From an uncultured Desulfosarcina sp. (GTDB taxonomy: Bacteria > Desulfobacterota > Desulfobacteria > Desulfobacterales > Desulfosarcinaceae): 64,000 bases of DNA. The stretch lies in assembly GCF_963668215.1 (NCBI RefSeq), contig NZ_OY764190.1:744001-808000 (forward strand), written 5' to 3'. A model generated the notes under the pieces. It was not told the DNA's origin. It ran no database searches and saw only the letters and a program-made list of their open reading frames with translations. How positions within the stretch are numbered: position 1 is the first letter of the stretch; the number at the start of each line of letters is the position of its first letter. Positions 8,371 to 15,921 of the stretch are shown here, in pieces. The translations under genes were made by a program, and so were the position numbers.

Positions 8371-9438
8371 TCAATCTCTTGGATCAAACCCCAATCCCGG
8401 CTCGCCGGTGGGGAACAGGACCCCTCGACGTAAAATAACGGCGCCGTGGGCGGGATCGTTTTTCAAATCCAGATGTCCGTCCAAGTCGGCATATCTGACG
8501 TTGGGCCGCGCCAAGGCGAAATGGAGTCCGGCGGCGATGCCCAGGGCCGATTCATCCATGCATCCCACCATCACCTCCAGATCGGCGGCCCGTGATACGG
8601 CATTGATCTTCAGGGCCTCGTCGATGCCGCCCACCTTCATCAGCTTGATGTTGATCATGTCCACCAGATCTTTTCTGGCCAGCCGGAAGGCGTCGCTTAA
8701 ATTCATGAGGCTCTCGTCGGCCATGATGGGCAGCGGCGCCTTTCGGGTGACCCGGCCGAGCATCCGTTCCCGGGTGCGGGGCGTGGGCTGCTCGATGAGT
8801 TCCAGGTGCACCGGGCGAATCCCTTCGACAAACCGCAGGGCATCGGCCTCCGAGTATCCCTGGTTGGCATCGAAGCGCAGCTCGATCTTGTCGCCCACCG
8901 CTTTCCGGACGGCAATCAGGCGTTCGATGTCCGCGTCCACATCCGCGCCGCCCTTGATTTTAAGAGCCCGGAAGCCCTGGTCGGCAAATTCGACGGCCTT
9001 GTCCACGGTGGCCTGAACCGGCAGGATGCCGATGGTAACGCTGGTGCGCATCCGGTCGCGAAAACCGCCCAGCATGCGGTAAAGGGGCAGACCGGCCGTC
9101 TTTCCCAGGATATCCAGCAGGGCCATGTCCACCATGGCCAGGGCCGACGGGTTCGCCTTCAGATGCGGCCGGATCCGCTCCAGAAGCATCAGCGGCCGCA
9201 GGGGGTCGCTCCCTTTCAGGGCGGGCAGGACGACATCCCCGGCGACCGCGAGGGTGCCCGGTGCGGTTTCGCCGGTCACCGCCAGGTCCGGGGCCGCACA
9301 GCCGTATCCCGCAATGCCGGAAGAGGTCTCCAGACGCAGGAAGACATTGGTGGTCGCCGTAACGGTTTCGTAGGCGATGGTGTACGGCTCGGTCAGCTCC
9401 ATGGAGACCGGCCAGGCTTCGATATGGGTGATTTTCAT
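8371..9438 (-). CDS. Enolase-superfamily epimerase (DgcA / dipeptide-epimerase-like)
   Basis: A 355-residue muconate-lactonizing-enzyme subgroup protein. Catalytic residues are present: Lys160-x-Lys162 (ALKIKGG), metal ligands Asp190 (FDANQGY), Glu216 (LIEQP) and Asp241 (ADES), and the second base lysine in NIKLMKVGG near residue 265. The C-terminal DLDGHLDL segment is typical of L-Ala-D/L-Glu epimerases and of the N-acyl-D-glutamate racemase DgcA. Co-occurrence with a DUF1611/DgcN-like gene in the same operon favours an N-acyl amino acid racemase. Its own Shine-Dalgarno is weak; a strong one belongs to the four-codon minicistron just upstream, which suggests reinitiation. Confidence 0.8.
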   Translation of the reverse strand: MKITHIEAWPVSMELTEPYTIAYETVTATTNVFLRLETSSGIAGYGCAAPDLAVTGETAPGTLAVAGDVVLPALKGSDPLRPLMLLERIRPHLKANPSALAMVDMALLDILGKTAGLPLYRMLGGFRDRMRTSVTIGILPVQATVDKAVEFADQGFRALKIKGGADVDADIERLIAVRKAVGDKIELRFDANQGYSEADALRFVEGIRPVHLELIEQPTPRTRERMLGRVTRKAPLPIMADESLMNLSDAFRLARKDLVDMINIKLMKVGGIDEALKINAVSRAADLEVMVGCMDESALGIAAGLHFALARPNVRYADLDGHLDLKNDPAHGAVILRRGVLFPTGEPGLGFDPRD

Positions 9439-9447
9439 GGTTGTCTT

Positions 9448-9475
9448 TTAAGGAAAGTCCATTTCCCTTCCTCCT
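9448..9475 (-). promoter_or_regulatory. Four-codon minicistron (MDFP) with strong ribosome binding site
   Basis: AGGAGG (complement of 9470-9475) sits seven bases before an ATG at 9462 that encodes only Met-Asp-Phe-Pro and stops at 9448. The ATG of the epimerase-like gene follows nine bases after that stop and has no good Shine-Dalgarno of its own. Translation of the main gene may therefore depend on reinitiation. An alternative is that the ribosome simply reaches past the minicistron. Confidence 0.45.
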
Positions 9476-9504
9476 GGCTAATATCGCCATTTGTGCTTTG
9501 CAAA

Positions 9505-9624
9505 CGGCTTCGTGAGAAGTTCGAGATCAAGGCTTGCGAGTCCCGAGGAGTGAGGTGTATCCAGAATACTCCGCAGCGACGAGGGACGAAGCGTAACGAA
9601 GATATCGGGCTTCTCACGAAGCCG
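9505..9624. repeat. MITE/REP-like long palindromic element
   Basis: CGGCTTCGTGAGAAG (9505-9519) and its exact complement CTTCTCACGAAGCCG (9610-9624) bound a 120-base element. The interior arms are also imperfectly complementary (for example GAGTCCCGAGGAG against CGACGAGGGACG), so the whole element folds into one long hairpin. It starts two bases after the stop codon of the fusion gene. It has no coding capacity of its own and resembles small non-autonomous repeats dispersed in Desulfobacterota genomes; that resemblance is from memory and not measured. Confidence 0.7.
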
Positions 9625-9626
9625 TG

Positions 9627-11984
9627 CTAGTATCGCTTCTGATAGATCTCCTTTAACGTCATGGACTTGATCTGATCCACGAACGCCACCAGGTTGGAGA
9701 TCATCAGCTCCCACATTTTCTCCCCCTTTTCCACCGTCGCCCGGGTGGGATCGCCCATGACGCCGCTGGCCGAAATCTTGTGGGTGTGGGCATACCAGGC
9801 CACCCCCCGCTTGGAAGTAAAGTCCAGATAGCGGCTGGTGAACTCGGGCACTTCCATCTGCAGGCGGTCCATGCGCACCAGCTCCGGCCGAATCGCCAGG
9901 CTGGTGCTGGTCTCGATCTCGCCGGCGTGGACGTCGTTGGGCGTCTCGATCAGGCCGTCCACGTCCACATCGCTGGTCTCGCCGGTGTCCACGCATACGA
10001 AGATGCGGGCATCCTGGTTGATGCGCTGGGCAGCGAAGTTCAACGACGGTGAGTTGCCGCCGTGCCCGTTGATGATGACCAGCTTTTGGATGCCGTTTTT
10101 GGCCAGACTGATGCCGACATCGTAAACCAGGTTGGCCAGGGTTGCGTTGTTGATGCTGATGGTGCCCTTGAAGGCCTCGTGGTGATAGGAAACACCGTAG
10201 GCGATCAGGGGCAGTACCAGGGGTTTGGGCTCGCTGCACCCTTCGGCAACCTTTTTGGCCAGGTATTCGGCGTCGAAGGCGTCCGTGTCCAGCGGCAGGT
10301 GGGGACCATGCTGCTCGACGGCCCCCACCGGAAGCAGGGCCGTGTCCACGATGTCGAGGCGCGCGGCGGCATCCGGCCAGCAAAGTTCTCCCCAGTAAAA
10401 GGTGGCCGGCGGAGCGGCCGTCTTTTCCTGCTCGCCGGCATCCGTTTTGGATTCGAAGCGGTAGGGTGCCTGCATGCCGGCATGGGAGAACACCTCTACC
10501 GGCTGCCATTTCGCCCCCTGCCGTTCCACCGCCCCGTCGGCAAACTCGAGGAAGATGCGGTACAGATCGGCCCGCAGGTCTTCAGGGATGCCATCGATGG
10601 GCGACACCTGGGGGTCAAAGCGCAGCTTTAAAATCTCCGGATGGGCCTTGGCGGCTGCAGCGATCTCTTCCGGCACGGATACCCGGCCGCTTCGGGCCAG
10701 CAGGTAGAAGAGCTGGTTGGCTTCGGCTTCAGCCTGGGCGTAGACCCCTTTTTCAAACAGCACCTTCAAGCATTGGGTCGTCTGGTCTGCGGTGTACCCG
10801 CAACGGGAAGGATCTTCACCCATGGCGATGAGCATCCCCACGATGCGGCGGCACTTCTCGCATTTTCCGCAGGGCCGGATGCGTTCGCCTGCCTTGTGGG
10901 CGGCGTGGCAGGAGGTCTGATGCTCCTGAAGATGCGGGTAGCGCTTGGCCAGGATCTTTTCGATGAGCAGTTCGGACAAGGGGCGCAGCACCGAAAACTG
11001 GGTAAGCGCCCATCCCTTACGCTGGAAATAGCGGGACAGCACCACATCGAACCAGATGCTCTGGTCGAACAGGCCGTCGTAGTGGCGGATGCCACTAGTG
11101 GTGACCCGCCGGGAGGTATCGAACTCATCGCCGATAATCAGGCGTCCAATACCCCGTTTGCGCACCAGCGGAAGGACGCCAAAGAGAAATACCGCCACCG
11201 TCCAGAGGCGGATCGGATACTCGTCGGCGCGGACGCCGGTAAAATCGCTACGGATGAAGGGCATGCGGCGCAGCATCCAGGAGAAAAAGCGGTCCGCATT
11301 GATCCAGACCCGCGCCGTGTTGGGGACGTTGTCCCGAAAATGGCGATAGGCGTTGAGGGCCGTAAACCAGTGCCGCCCCGATTCGTTCACGAAAATGGAA
11401 TGCACGTCTTTGCCGATCTCGTCCAGCAGCCCGAAGCTCAGCAGGCTGTCCTTGCCGCCGCTGGAAAGGATGCAGTAGCGTCCGGAATCGGTTTTCCAGG
11501 AAGCCAGGTGGTTGTGCCGCGCCCGGTCGGGAAAAACCAGCCTGGCCCGCAGGAATCCCTTGGGTTTCACCGCCGGCAGGCCGACCGCATCCCCGATCAG
11601 AAAGGGGTTGGGTTCCAGGAATTTTTTGACATAGATTTCACGGGCGGTGTTCTCAGCCATCTCCCTGAGAAATCGACGGTCCGTTTTTTCAAACAGACCA
11701 TAAAGGACGATCTCCCGGCAGAACAGCCCGTAATTGAGGGCCACCTGGGCCGCGATCATGGCGGCCAGGTTATGGGATTCGGGCGAACGGGGATCGAACA
11801 CCTTCTCCTCGTAGGTGCAGATCAGTTCGGTCTGCTCCACCTTTTCACCGATGACCAGACGATAGGGCGCCACCAGGCGCCGTTCTTCCAGTTTTACCGG
11901 ACCCATTTCCAGGCGGTCGAACACCTGGAGCACGTCCGGCAGTTCGTCTTGTTGGCTGTGTTCGCGGGTGTCGGCGGCGCTCAT
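9627..11984 (-). CDS. PP-loop ATP pyrophosphatase - creatininase fusion protein
   Basis: A 785-residue two-domain protein. Residues about 165-400 form a QueC/ExsB-like PP-loop ATPase: SGGKDS at 175-180, DEFDTSRR near 286, and a cysteine set Cys359, Cys372, Cys375, Cys378 (CGKCEKCRR) that probably binds zinc. Residues about 530-785 form a creatininase-family amidohydrolase with ligand motifs EQHGPHLPLDTD (557-568), NGHGGN (640-644) and HAGEIETS (687-694). The N-terminal 160 residues are not recognised. PP-loop enzymes adenylate a carboxylate or amide, and creatininases cleave or form cyclic or amide bonds, so the protein could make and break an amide. It overlaps the DUF1611 gene by four bases. 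The start lacks a strong Shine-Dalgarno, so translation is likely coupled. Confidence 0.82.
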   Translation of the reverse strand: MSAADTREHSQQDELPDVLQVFDRLEMGPVKLEERRLVAPYRLVIGEKVEQTELICTYEEKVFDPRSPESHNLAAMIAAQVALNYGLFCREIVLYGLFEKTDRRFLREMAENTAREIYVKKFLEPNPFLIGDAVGLPAVKPKGFLRARLVFPDRARHNHLASWKTDSGRYCILSSGGKDSLLSFGLLDEIGKDVHSIFVNESGRHWFTALNAYRHFRDNVPNTARVWINADRFFSWMLRRMPFIRSDFTGVRADEYPIRLWTVAVFLFGVLPLVRKRGIGRLIIGDEFDTSRRVTTSGIRHYDGLFDQSIWFDVVLSRYFQRKGWALTQFSVLRPLSELLIEKILAKRYPHLQEHQTSCHAAHKAGERIRPCGKCEKCRRIVGMLIAMGEDPSRCGYTADQTTQCLKVLFEKGVYAQAEAEANQLFYLLARSGRVSVPEEIAAAAKAHPEILKLRFDPQVSPIDGIPEDLRADLYRIFLEFADGAVERQGAKWQPVEVFSHAGMQAPYRFESKTDAGEQEKTAAPPATFYWGELCWPDAAARLDIVDTALLPVGAVEQHGPHLPLDTDAFDAEYLAKKVAEGCSEPKPLVLPLIAYGVSYHHEAFKGTISINNATLANLVYDVGISLAKNGIQKLVIINGHGGNSPSLNFAAQRINQDARIFVCVDTGETSDVDVDGLIETPNDVHAGEIETSTSLAIRPELVRMDRLQMEVPEFTSRYLDFTSKRGVAWYAHTHKISASGVMGDPTRATVEKGEKMWELMISNLVAFVDQIKSMTLKEIYQKRY

Positions 11985-13099
11985 GCTTCGGATTTCTCAT
12001 CGGTTTTGTCGGCAGACGTCACAGGCTGCCGGTTTTTCAAATGGGGAATCAACCGATCCACCAGGTCGTCGGCACGATCCCGGAGCACGTCGAATGCCGG
12101 CAGTCCGACTACCGTTTCGATGGCATTGCAAATCGCCGGAATGCGGTCGGCGGCGAGATTTTCATGGTTGACGCTAACGGCCACCACGGGCTTGCCGGAC
12201 AGGATCTCGACAGCTTCGATCTGACGGGACAGCGGCTGGATGGGATATCCGGGAAAGCCGTCGTAGTCTTTTCTGGCCGGGGCATGCTGCAGGACCACCA
12301 GGTCCGGACGTCCGGCTGCCAGAATCTCGAAACCGCCCGGATAGGCAGGATTCATCAGGCTGCCCTGCCCTTCGATGACGATGACATCGGGATGCTGCTC
12401 GTTCCAGGCGGACCACACGGCATGCTCGATCTCCCCGGAGACGAAATCGTTGACCAGCGAATCCATGATCATGCTGTAGCGGGCGCCCTGCATCCAGGCA
12501 GTCTGCCCGGTGCCGATCATCTCGGCCTTGTAGCCCAGGCGTTCGAAAGCCTGCACCATAAGCCAGGCCGTGGTGCGCTTGCCCACGGCCGAGTCAGTGC
12601 CCAGCACGGCAATCTTCAGGGCCGCTACCGATTCGATCTTTCCCGAAAAGAAATGCAGCCGGCTGCGGTCGGGCGGTTTGCGGATGTCCCGCAGGATAAC
12701 CCCATTTCGGTCGGCGTGCATCGCGATCTCCTCATCCTCGGAGAGAAAATCGTGCAGGCCGCAGTCCACGTTGAGCTTGTGGCCAATGGCCGCAATCACG
12801 TCCCGGCGTGCCTGGCTGCCCAGGCGCCCTCCGTCAGGTGCGATGCCAATGACCAGATGGGTGGCCGGTGTTCCGTCCTGCCGGCCCAGCGTCAGGGCAT
12901 CCTCGACGGATGCAGCTACGGGGATGCCGTTGGCCTTGCCGTCGATCACCTCGCCGGCATCCTGCCCGGCATGACGCGAATCCACCACGGCAACGATGCG
13001 ATACCGCCGGGTAAAGCGGACCAGGCCGTGGGCGGTTTTGCCGTTCAAGGTGTTGAAAGCGCCTTCACAATAGACAATGGCATTTGCTTCGGGCGTCAT
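11981..13099 (-). CDS. DUF1611 (DgcN-like) P-loop protein
   Basis: A 372-residue member of the DUF1611 family. The N-terminal Rossmann-like half (to about residue 155) is followed by a P-loop domain with GTDSAVGKRT (167-176) and a VIVIEGQGSLMNPAYPGG segment. A characterised member, DgcN, acetylates D-glutamate, and its partner DgcA, an enolase-superfamily protein, racemises N-acetyl-D-glutamate. A DgcA-like gene lies two genes downstream here, which supports an N-acyltransferase role on a D-amino acid; the real substrate is not known. GGGAGG precedes the ATG, which overlaps the upstream gene by four bases. Confidence 0.75.
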   Translation of the reverse strand: MTPEANAIVYCEGAFNTLNGKTAHGLVRFTRRYRIVAVVDSRHAGQDAGEVIDGKANGIPVAASVEDALTLGRQDGTPATHLVIGIAPDGGRLGSQARRDVIAAIGHKLNVDCGLHDFLSEDEEIAMHADRNGVILRDIRKPPDRSRLHFFSGKIESVAALKIAVLGTDSAVGKRTTAWLMVQAFERLGYKAEMIGTGQTAWMQGARYSMIMDSLVNDFVSGEIEHAVWSAWNEQHPDVIVIEGQGSLMNPAYPGGFEILAAGRPDLVVLQHAPARKDYDGFPGYPIQPLSRQIEAVEILSGKPVVAVSVNHENLAADRIPAICNAIETVVGLPAFDVLRDRADDLVDRLIPHLKNRQPVTSADKTDEKSEA

Positions 13100-14193
13100 G
13101 ATTTCCTCCCGGTCAGCACGACCACGTAGCGGTCGTTGGGCAAGGGTTCGATTTTGTGGCGTTCGATCAGCGCGATCAAACCGGCCGTGGAAGCCGGCAG
13201 CACGTCCAGTCCCTCTTTCTCCCGGATCAGGCGGGAGTAGCTGCGCATGTTTTTATCGGATGCGTCGCCGGCCCACCCGTTGGTCTCCCGCAGGGCCCGC
13301 AGGGCGATGTTGCCGTCGATGGCATGCCAGTTGATCAACGGTTCGTTCACCCGGGTCTCCCGGATTTTCTCCGGTACCAGATCTTCACAGGTGGGCCGGT
13401 TCTTCAAGGCCGCCTGGATGATGGGATTCTTCTTGAACGAAGAGCCGGCAACCATGCGGGGCATGCGCGACGTCTTGCCGCGCCGGTAGAGGCTGGCAAA
13501 GCCTTTGAACACGCCGGCGAAGGTGGTTCCGTTGGACACCGGGACGGCCACCGCCGCAGGCGCATCGCCCAGTTCGTCGTAGATTTCGTAGGAGATCCCG
13601 CCGTAAGCGCCAAGCTGCATAGTCGTATTTCTACCGCCGGGGTTGGCATCGTACCATTCCTCCTGCTCGGCCCGTCGGCTCGACGCGATCACTGCGCCTT
13701 CGTAGTCTCCCTCCACCCGGACGATTTGCGCTCCTAAGGACTCCATTTCGCCGATGCGCCGGGTGTGGTAGTTGCCCGGAATGAAGATCACACAGCGAAT
13801 GCCGGCCAGCGAAGCGGCCAGGGCCTGGGCCACGCCGAAGTTGCCGCAAGTGGCCACCGTGATGGTGTCGAACCGGCGCCGCAGGGCATCCATGGCCTGC
13901 GCGAATGCCACACGGTCCTTCTGGGTGCCGGAGGGATTGCCCCCTTCGAACTTCAGGAAAATCTGGCGCAAACCGGTCTCCCGCTCGATGTTGCGGGCCC
14001 GAATAAAAGCCGTGTCGCCCACTTCGGAGTCGATGATATCCTCGTAGGCCTCCAGCCGGTCCTCGATGGATCTGGACAGGTCGGCGCTGATCTCCCGCTG
14101 CCGGTTGACATCCTGCTGGATTTGCTGGAACACGCCGGAAGCGCCATCCATCAAACCGAAGGGTTGGGTGAGTTGGCTGTTTTCTTCGGACAT
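13096..14193 (-). CDS. Threonine synthase-like PLP-dependent enzyme
   Basis: A 365-residue fold-type II PLP enzyme. The PLP lysine is Lys92 in FEGGNPSGTQKDR; the phosphate and ring contacts are suggested by TCGNFGVAQA and PVSNGTT. Its ALGGM-like tail of true threonine synthase is not evident, and no other threonine-pathway gene is nearby, so it more likely is a lyase, ammonia-lyase or beta-substituting enzyme. TAGGAGG precedes the ATG at 14193. It is the first large gene of the operon; the next two genes overlap in ATGA fashion, so the products probably work together. Confidence 0.8.
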   Translation of the reverse strand: MSEENSQLTQPFGLMDGASGVFQQIQQDVNRQREISADLSRSIEDRLEAYEDIIDSEVGDTAFIRARNIERETGLRQIFLKFEGGNPSGTQKDRVAFAQAMDALRRRFDTITVATCGNFGVAQALAASLAGIRCVIFIPGNYHTRRIGEMESLGAQIVRVEGDYEGAVIASSRRAEQEEWYDANPGGRNTTMQLGAYGGISYEIYDELGDAPAAVAVPVSNGTTFAGVFKGFASLYRRGKTSRMPRMVAGSSFKKNPIIQAALKNRPTCEDLVPEKIRETRVNEPLINWHAIDGNIALRALRETNGWAGDASDKNMRSYSRLIREKEGLDVLPASTAGLIALIERHKIEPLPNDRYVVVLTGRKS

Positions 14194-14410
14194 GGTTTTC
14201 GTGGCCTCCTATTGATATAGGGCGCATCTTACGCTGTTCGCCGAACGGGGTCAGCGATAGCAATATTTGTGACAACAGCAGGATTTGAATCCATTTTTTT
14301 GCAAAATACAGCCCATATTCCGGCCCAATTTCGCATCTGCACACGTTCCTGCCGGTGAAAAGCAACGGCAACCGGTCGAGACCGCCCCTCTCCTTGCCAT
14401 TGGCCGCCTT

Positions 14411-14485
14411 TCAGCGGTTGTGCCCAAACTTTTCGATTTCCACAGGATCGATTGGAACCTTCTTTTCCGGGGCAGGGGGTTTCAT
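14411..14485 (-). CDS. Small ORF (24 residues) upstream of the PLP/PP-loop operon
   Basis: A perfect AGGAGGT (complement of 14494-14500) lies eight bases before an ATG that opens a 24-codon frame, MKPPAPEKKVPIDPVEIEKF plus four residues ending His-Asn-Arg. It points the same way as the operon that begins at 14193. It could be a leader peptide, a peptide substrate of the operon's enzymes, or the remnant of a lost gene. The remaining gap of about 215 bases to the next gene holds nothing I recognise. Confidence 0.4.
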   Translation of the reverse strand: MKPPAPEKKVPIDPVEIEKFGHNR

Positions 14486-14500
14486 GAAAACGGACCTCCT

Positions 14501-14528
14501 GGTTCCGATTTTGAAAAAAATCGAACCC
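14501..14528. promoter_or_regulatory. Hairpin just upstream of the small ORF
   Basis: GGTTCCGATTTT and AAAATCGAACC form a stem with a short loop and one bulged base, immediately 5' of the small ORF's Shine-Dalgarno on the minus strand. A second AGGAGGT-like site occurs near 14574. The stem could be a regulatory element of the operon leader. Beyond it to 14783 I see only A/T-rich promoter-like sequence. Confidence 0.35.
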
Positions 14529-14783
14529 GTCGGTACCGAAATAACTTTTTTTAAAACAATGACAGTTGGTTAGAGACCTCCTACGATATGGCAAAAAGCC
14601 GATTTAGGAATCGATCCGGCACTTGGCATCTGCCGAAACGAGGTGCGATTTTCACCAATAAGAAAAAATACCTTTACATATCAATTGATTATATATTTGG
14701 CCTGAACATTGCTCATCACGGATTGCCTGATTCCGAGTTATCGCAGGCCCATTCTTTGAAAATATCAATAAAGGAGATGAACC

Positions 14784-15074
14784 ATGAGAAGGAGCAAAAT
14801 GACCGCCGTTATGGGATTGATCGTCGTCGCCATGCTGACCCTCCTGCCGCTCGCGGCGGCGGCAGCCGAATCGAAGACCATCGAGGGCGAAGTCAACGAC
14901 AGCTATCAGATCGTGGCCAGTGACGGCCAGGTGTACGAGGTGACCGACACCACCGAGGGCAACGATCTGGTTGAAAACCACATCGGAGAAAAGGTCAAAG
15001 TGACCGGAACCGTCGAGCAGGAAGGCGACACCAAAGTCATCACCATCACCACGTTTCAGGTCATCCAAGAATAA
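14784..15074 (+). CDS. Small secreted OB-like protein
   Basis: A 96-residue protein with a clear signal peptide (GLIVVAMLTLLPLAAAAAE; cleavage after the alanine run). The mature part of about 65 residues alternates short beta-rich segments (EVNDSYQIVASDGQVYEV, then GEKVKVTGTVEQEGDTKVI), typical of small OB-fold periplasmic proteins. AAAGGAGATG precedes the ATG. The next gene encodes a protein of similar pattern without a signal peptide. Function unknown. Confidence 0.75.
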   Translation: MRRSKMTAVMGLIVVAMLTLLPLAAAAAESKTIEGEVNDSYQIVASDGQVYEVTDTTEGNDLVENHIGEKVKVTGTVEQEGDTKVITITTFQVIQE

Positions 15075-15080
15075 ACTGTG

Positions 15081-15110
15081 GGGGACCCGGACAGGTTCGT
15101 CCGGGTCCCC
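15081..15110. terminator. Strong hairpin between two small genes
   Basis: GGGGACCCGGAC (15081-15092) and GTCCGGGTCCCC (15099-15110) form a perfect 12-base stem with a six-base loop. No T-run follows, so it is either a Rho-assisted terminator or an mRNA-stabilising stem between two related small genes. Confidence 0.6.
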
Positions 15111-15130
15111 GCATGCGATCCGGAGCGTCC

Positions 15131-15394
15131 ATGAAAAAACAGATCAGCGCAACCACTCGGACACTCGTTGGTGTGATCACACCCTATGCCTGGGATGAAA
15201 ACGACCGGGTCGCCGAAGTCTCCCTGTCGGCCACCGACGATGAGGAGTACGTCATCGAAAACGGCCAACGTTTTCTGGAACTGGTTCAAAAACCGATCCG
15301 GGCGACCGGTATCGTCAAAAGCGGCAAAAAATTTCACCGGACGATCCAGATCAAAAAATTCGAGATGCTGGAACACACCTACTCGGCGGAATAA
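15131..15394 (+). CDS. Small OB-like hypothetical protein
   Basis: An 87-residue cytoplasmic protein beginning MKKQISATTRTLVGVITPY. Its pattern (VAEVSLSATDDEEYVIENG, then RATGIVKSGKKFHRTIQIK) parallels the mature part of the preceding secreted protein: a Tyr-Val/Glu-Val strand, a Gly turn, then a v-x-a/v-TG-x-v strand. The two may be diverged duplicates, one exported and one retained. The ATG at 15131 is preferred over one at 15113. Function unknown. Confidence 0.6.
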   Translation: MKKQISATTRTLVGVITPYAWDENDRVAEVSLSATDDEEYVIENGQRFLELVQKPIRATGIVKSGKKFHRTIQIKKFEMLEHTYSAE

Positions 15395-15493
15395 CCTGCC
15401 GTAAGGGACATGGCATCAACGACCCGGCAGACGGCGGCAGAGCGGCAGGCCTGGCATATTAGTGAATTTTTAAATTAAATTGAATAGGTTATC

Positions 15494-15856
15494 ATGAAAG
15501 CGGAAGATCGCGAATATTTTCGTCAGTTGCTCGAGACCGAGTTGGCGTTTCTGCTGGACAAAGCGGGAACGACTGTCCTGGAATTGCTGGAGACCTCCTC
15601 GGACGGTGAACCGGACCCGCTGGACCGGGCCACCATCGATGATTCCCGCAGCGGGATCTACCGGATTCGCAGCCGGGAGAGCCGTTTGATCAAAAAGATC
15701 CGGTCGCGCCTGGCGGCGATCGAAGACGGCACTTACGGTATCTGCGAAGATTGCGAAGAGCCCATCTCCATCGAGAGACTCAAAGCCCGGCCGGTGACCA
15801 GCTATTGCATCACATGCAAAAGCCGCCGCGAAGCTTATGAGAAAGCCATGGGGTAG
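15494..15856 (+). CDS. DksA/TraR family zinc-finger protein
   Basis: A 120-residue protein with the DksA layout: an N-terminal coiled coil (to about residue 85, with DPLDRATIDDSRSG at the tip region) and a C4 zinc finger (CEDCEE ... CITCK). DksA proteins enter the RNA polymerase secondary channel and tune transcription with ppGpp. This is shorter than E. coli DksA and may be one of several paralogues; the tip has a DxxDxA-type sequence (DPLDRA). The Shine-Dalgarno is weak (AGGTTATC). Confidence 0.85.
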   Translation: MKAEDREYFRQLLETELAFLLDKAGTTVLELLETSSDGEPDPLDRATIDDSRSGIYRIRSRESRLIKKIRSRLAAIEDGTYGICEDCEEPISIERLKARPVTSYCITCKSRREAYEKAMG

Positions 15857-15921
15857 ACGGTCACGGTTTTTTAAAACATCTTCATCCCCAACGAAAGCGT
15901 TTTCTAAAAAGCCTGAATCCC

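Noticed and set aside
10641..12224. A 527-codon plus-strand frame opposite the PP-loop/creatininase gene
   Set aside because: It mirrors the coding pattern of the minus-strand fusion gene, whose motifs are intact; no domain is seen in the plus frame.
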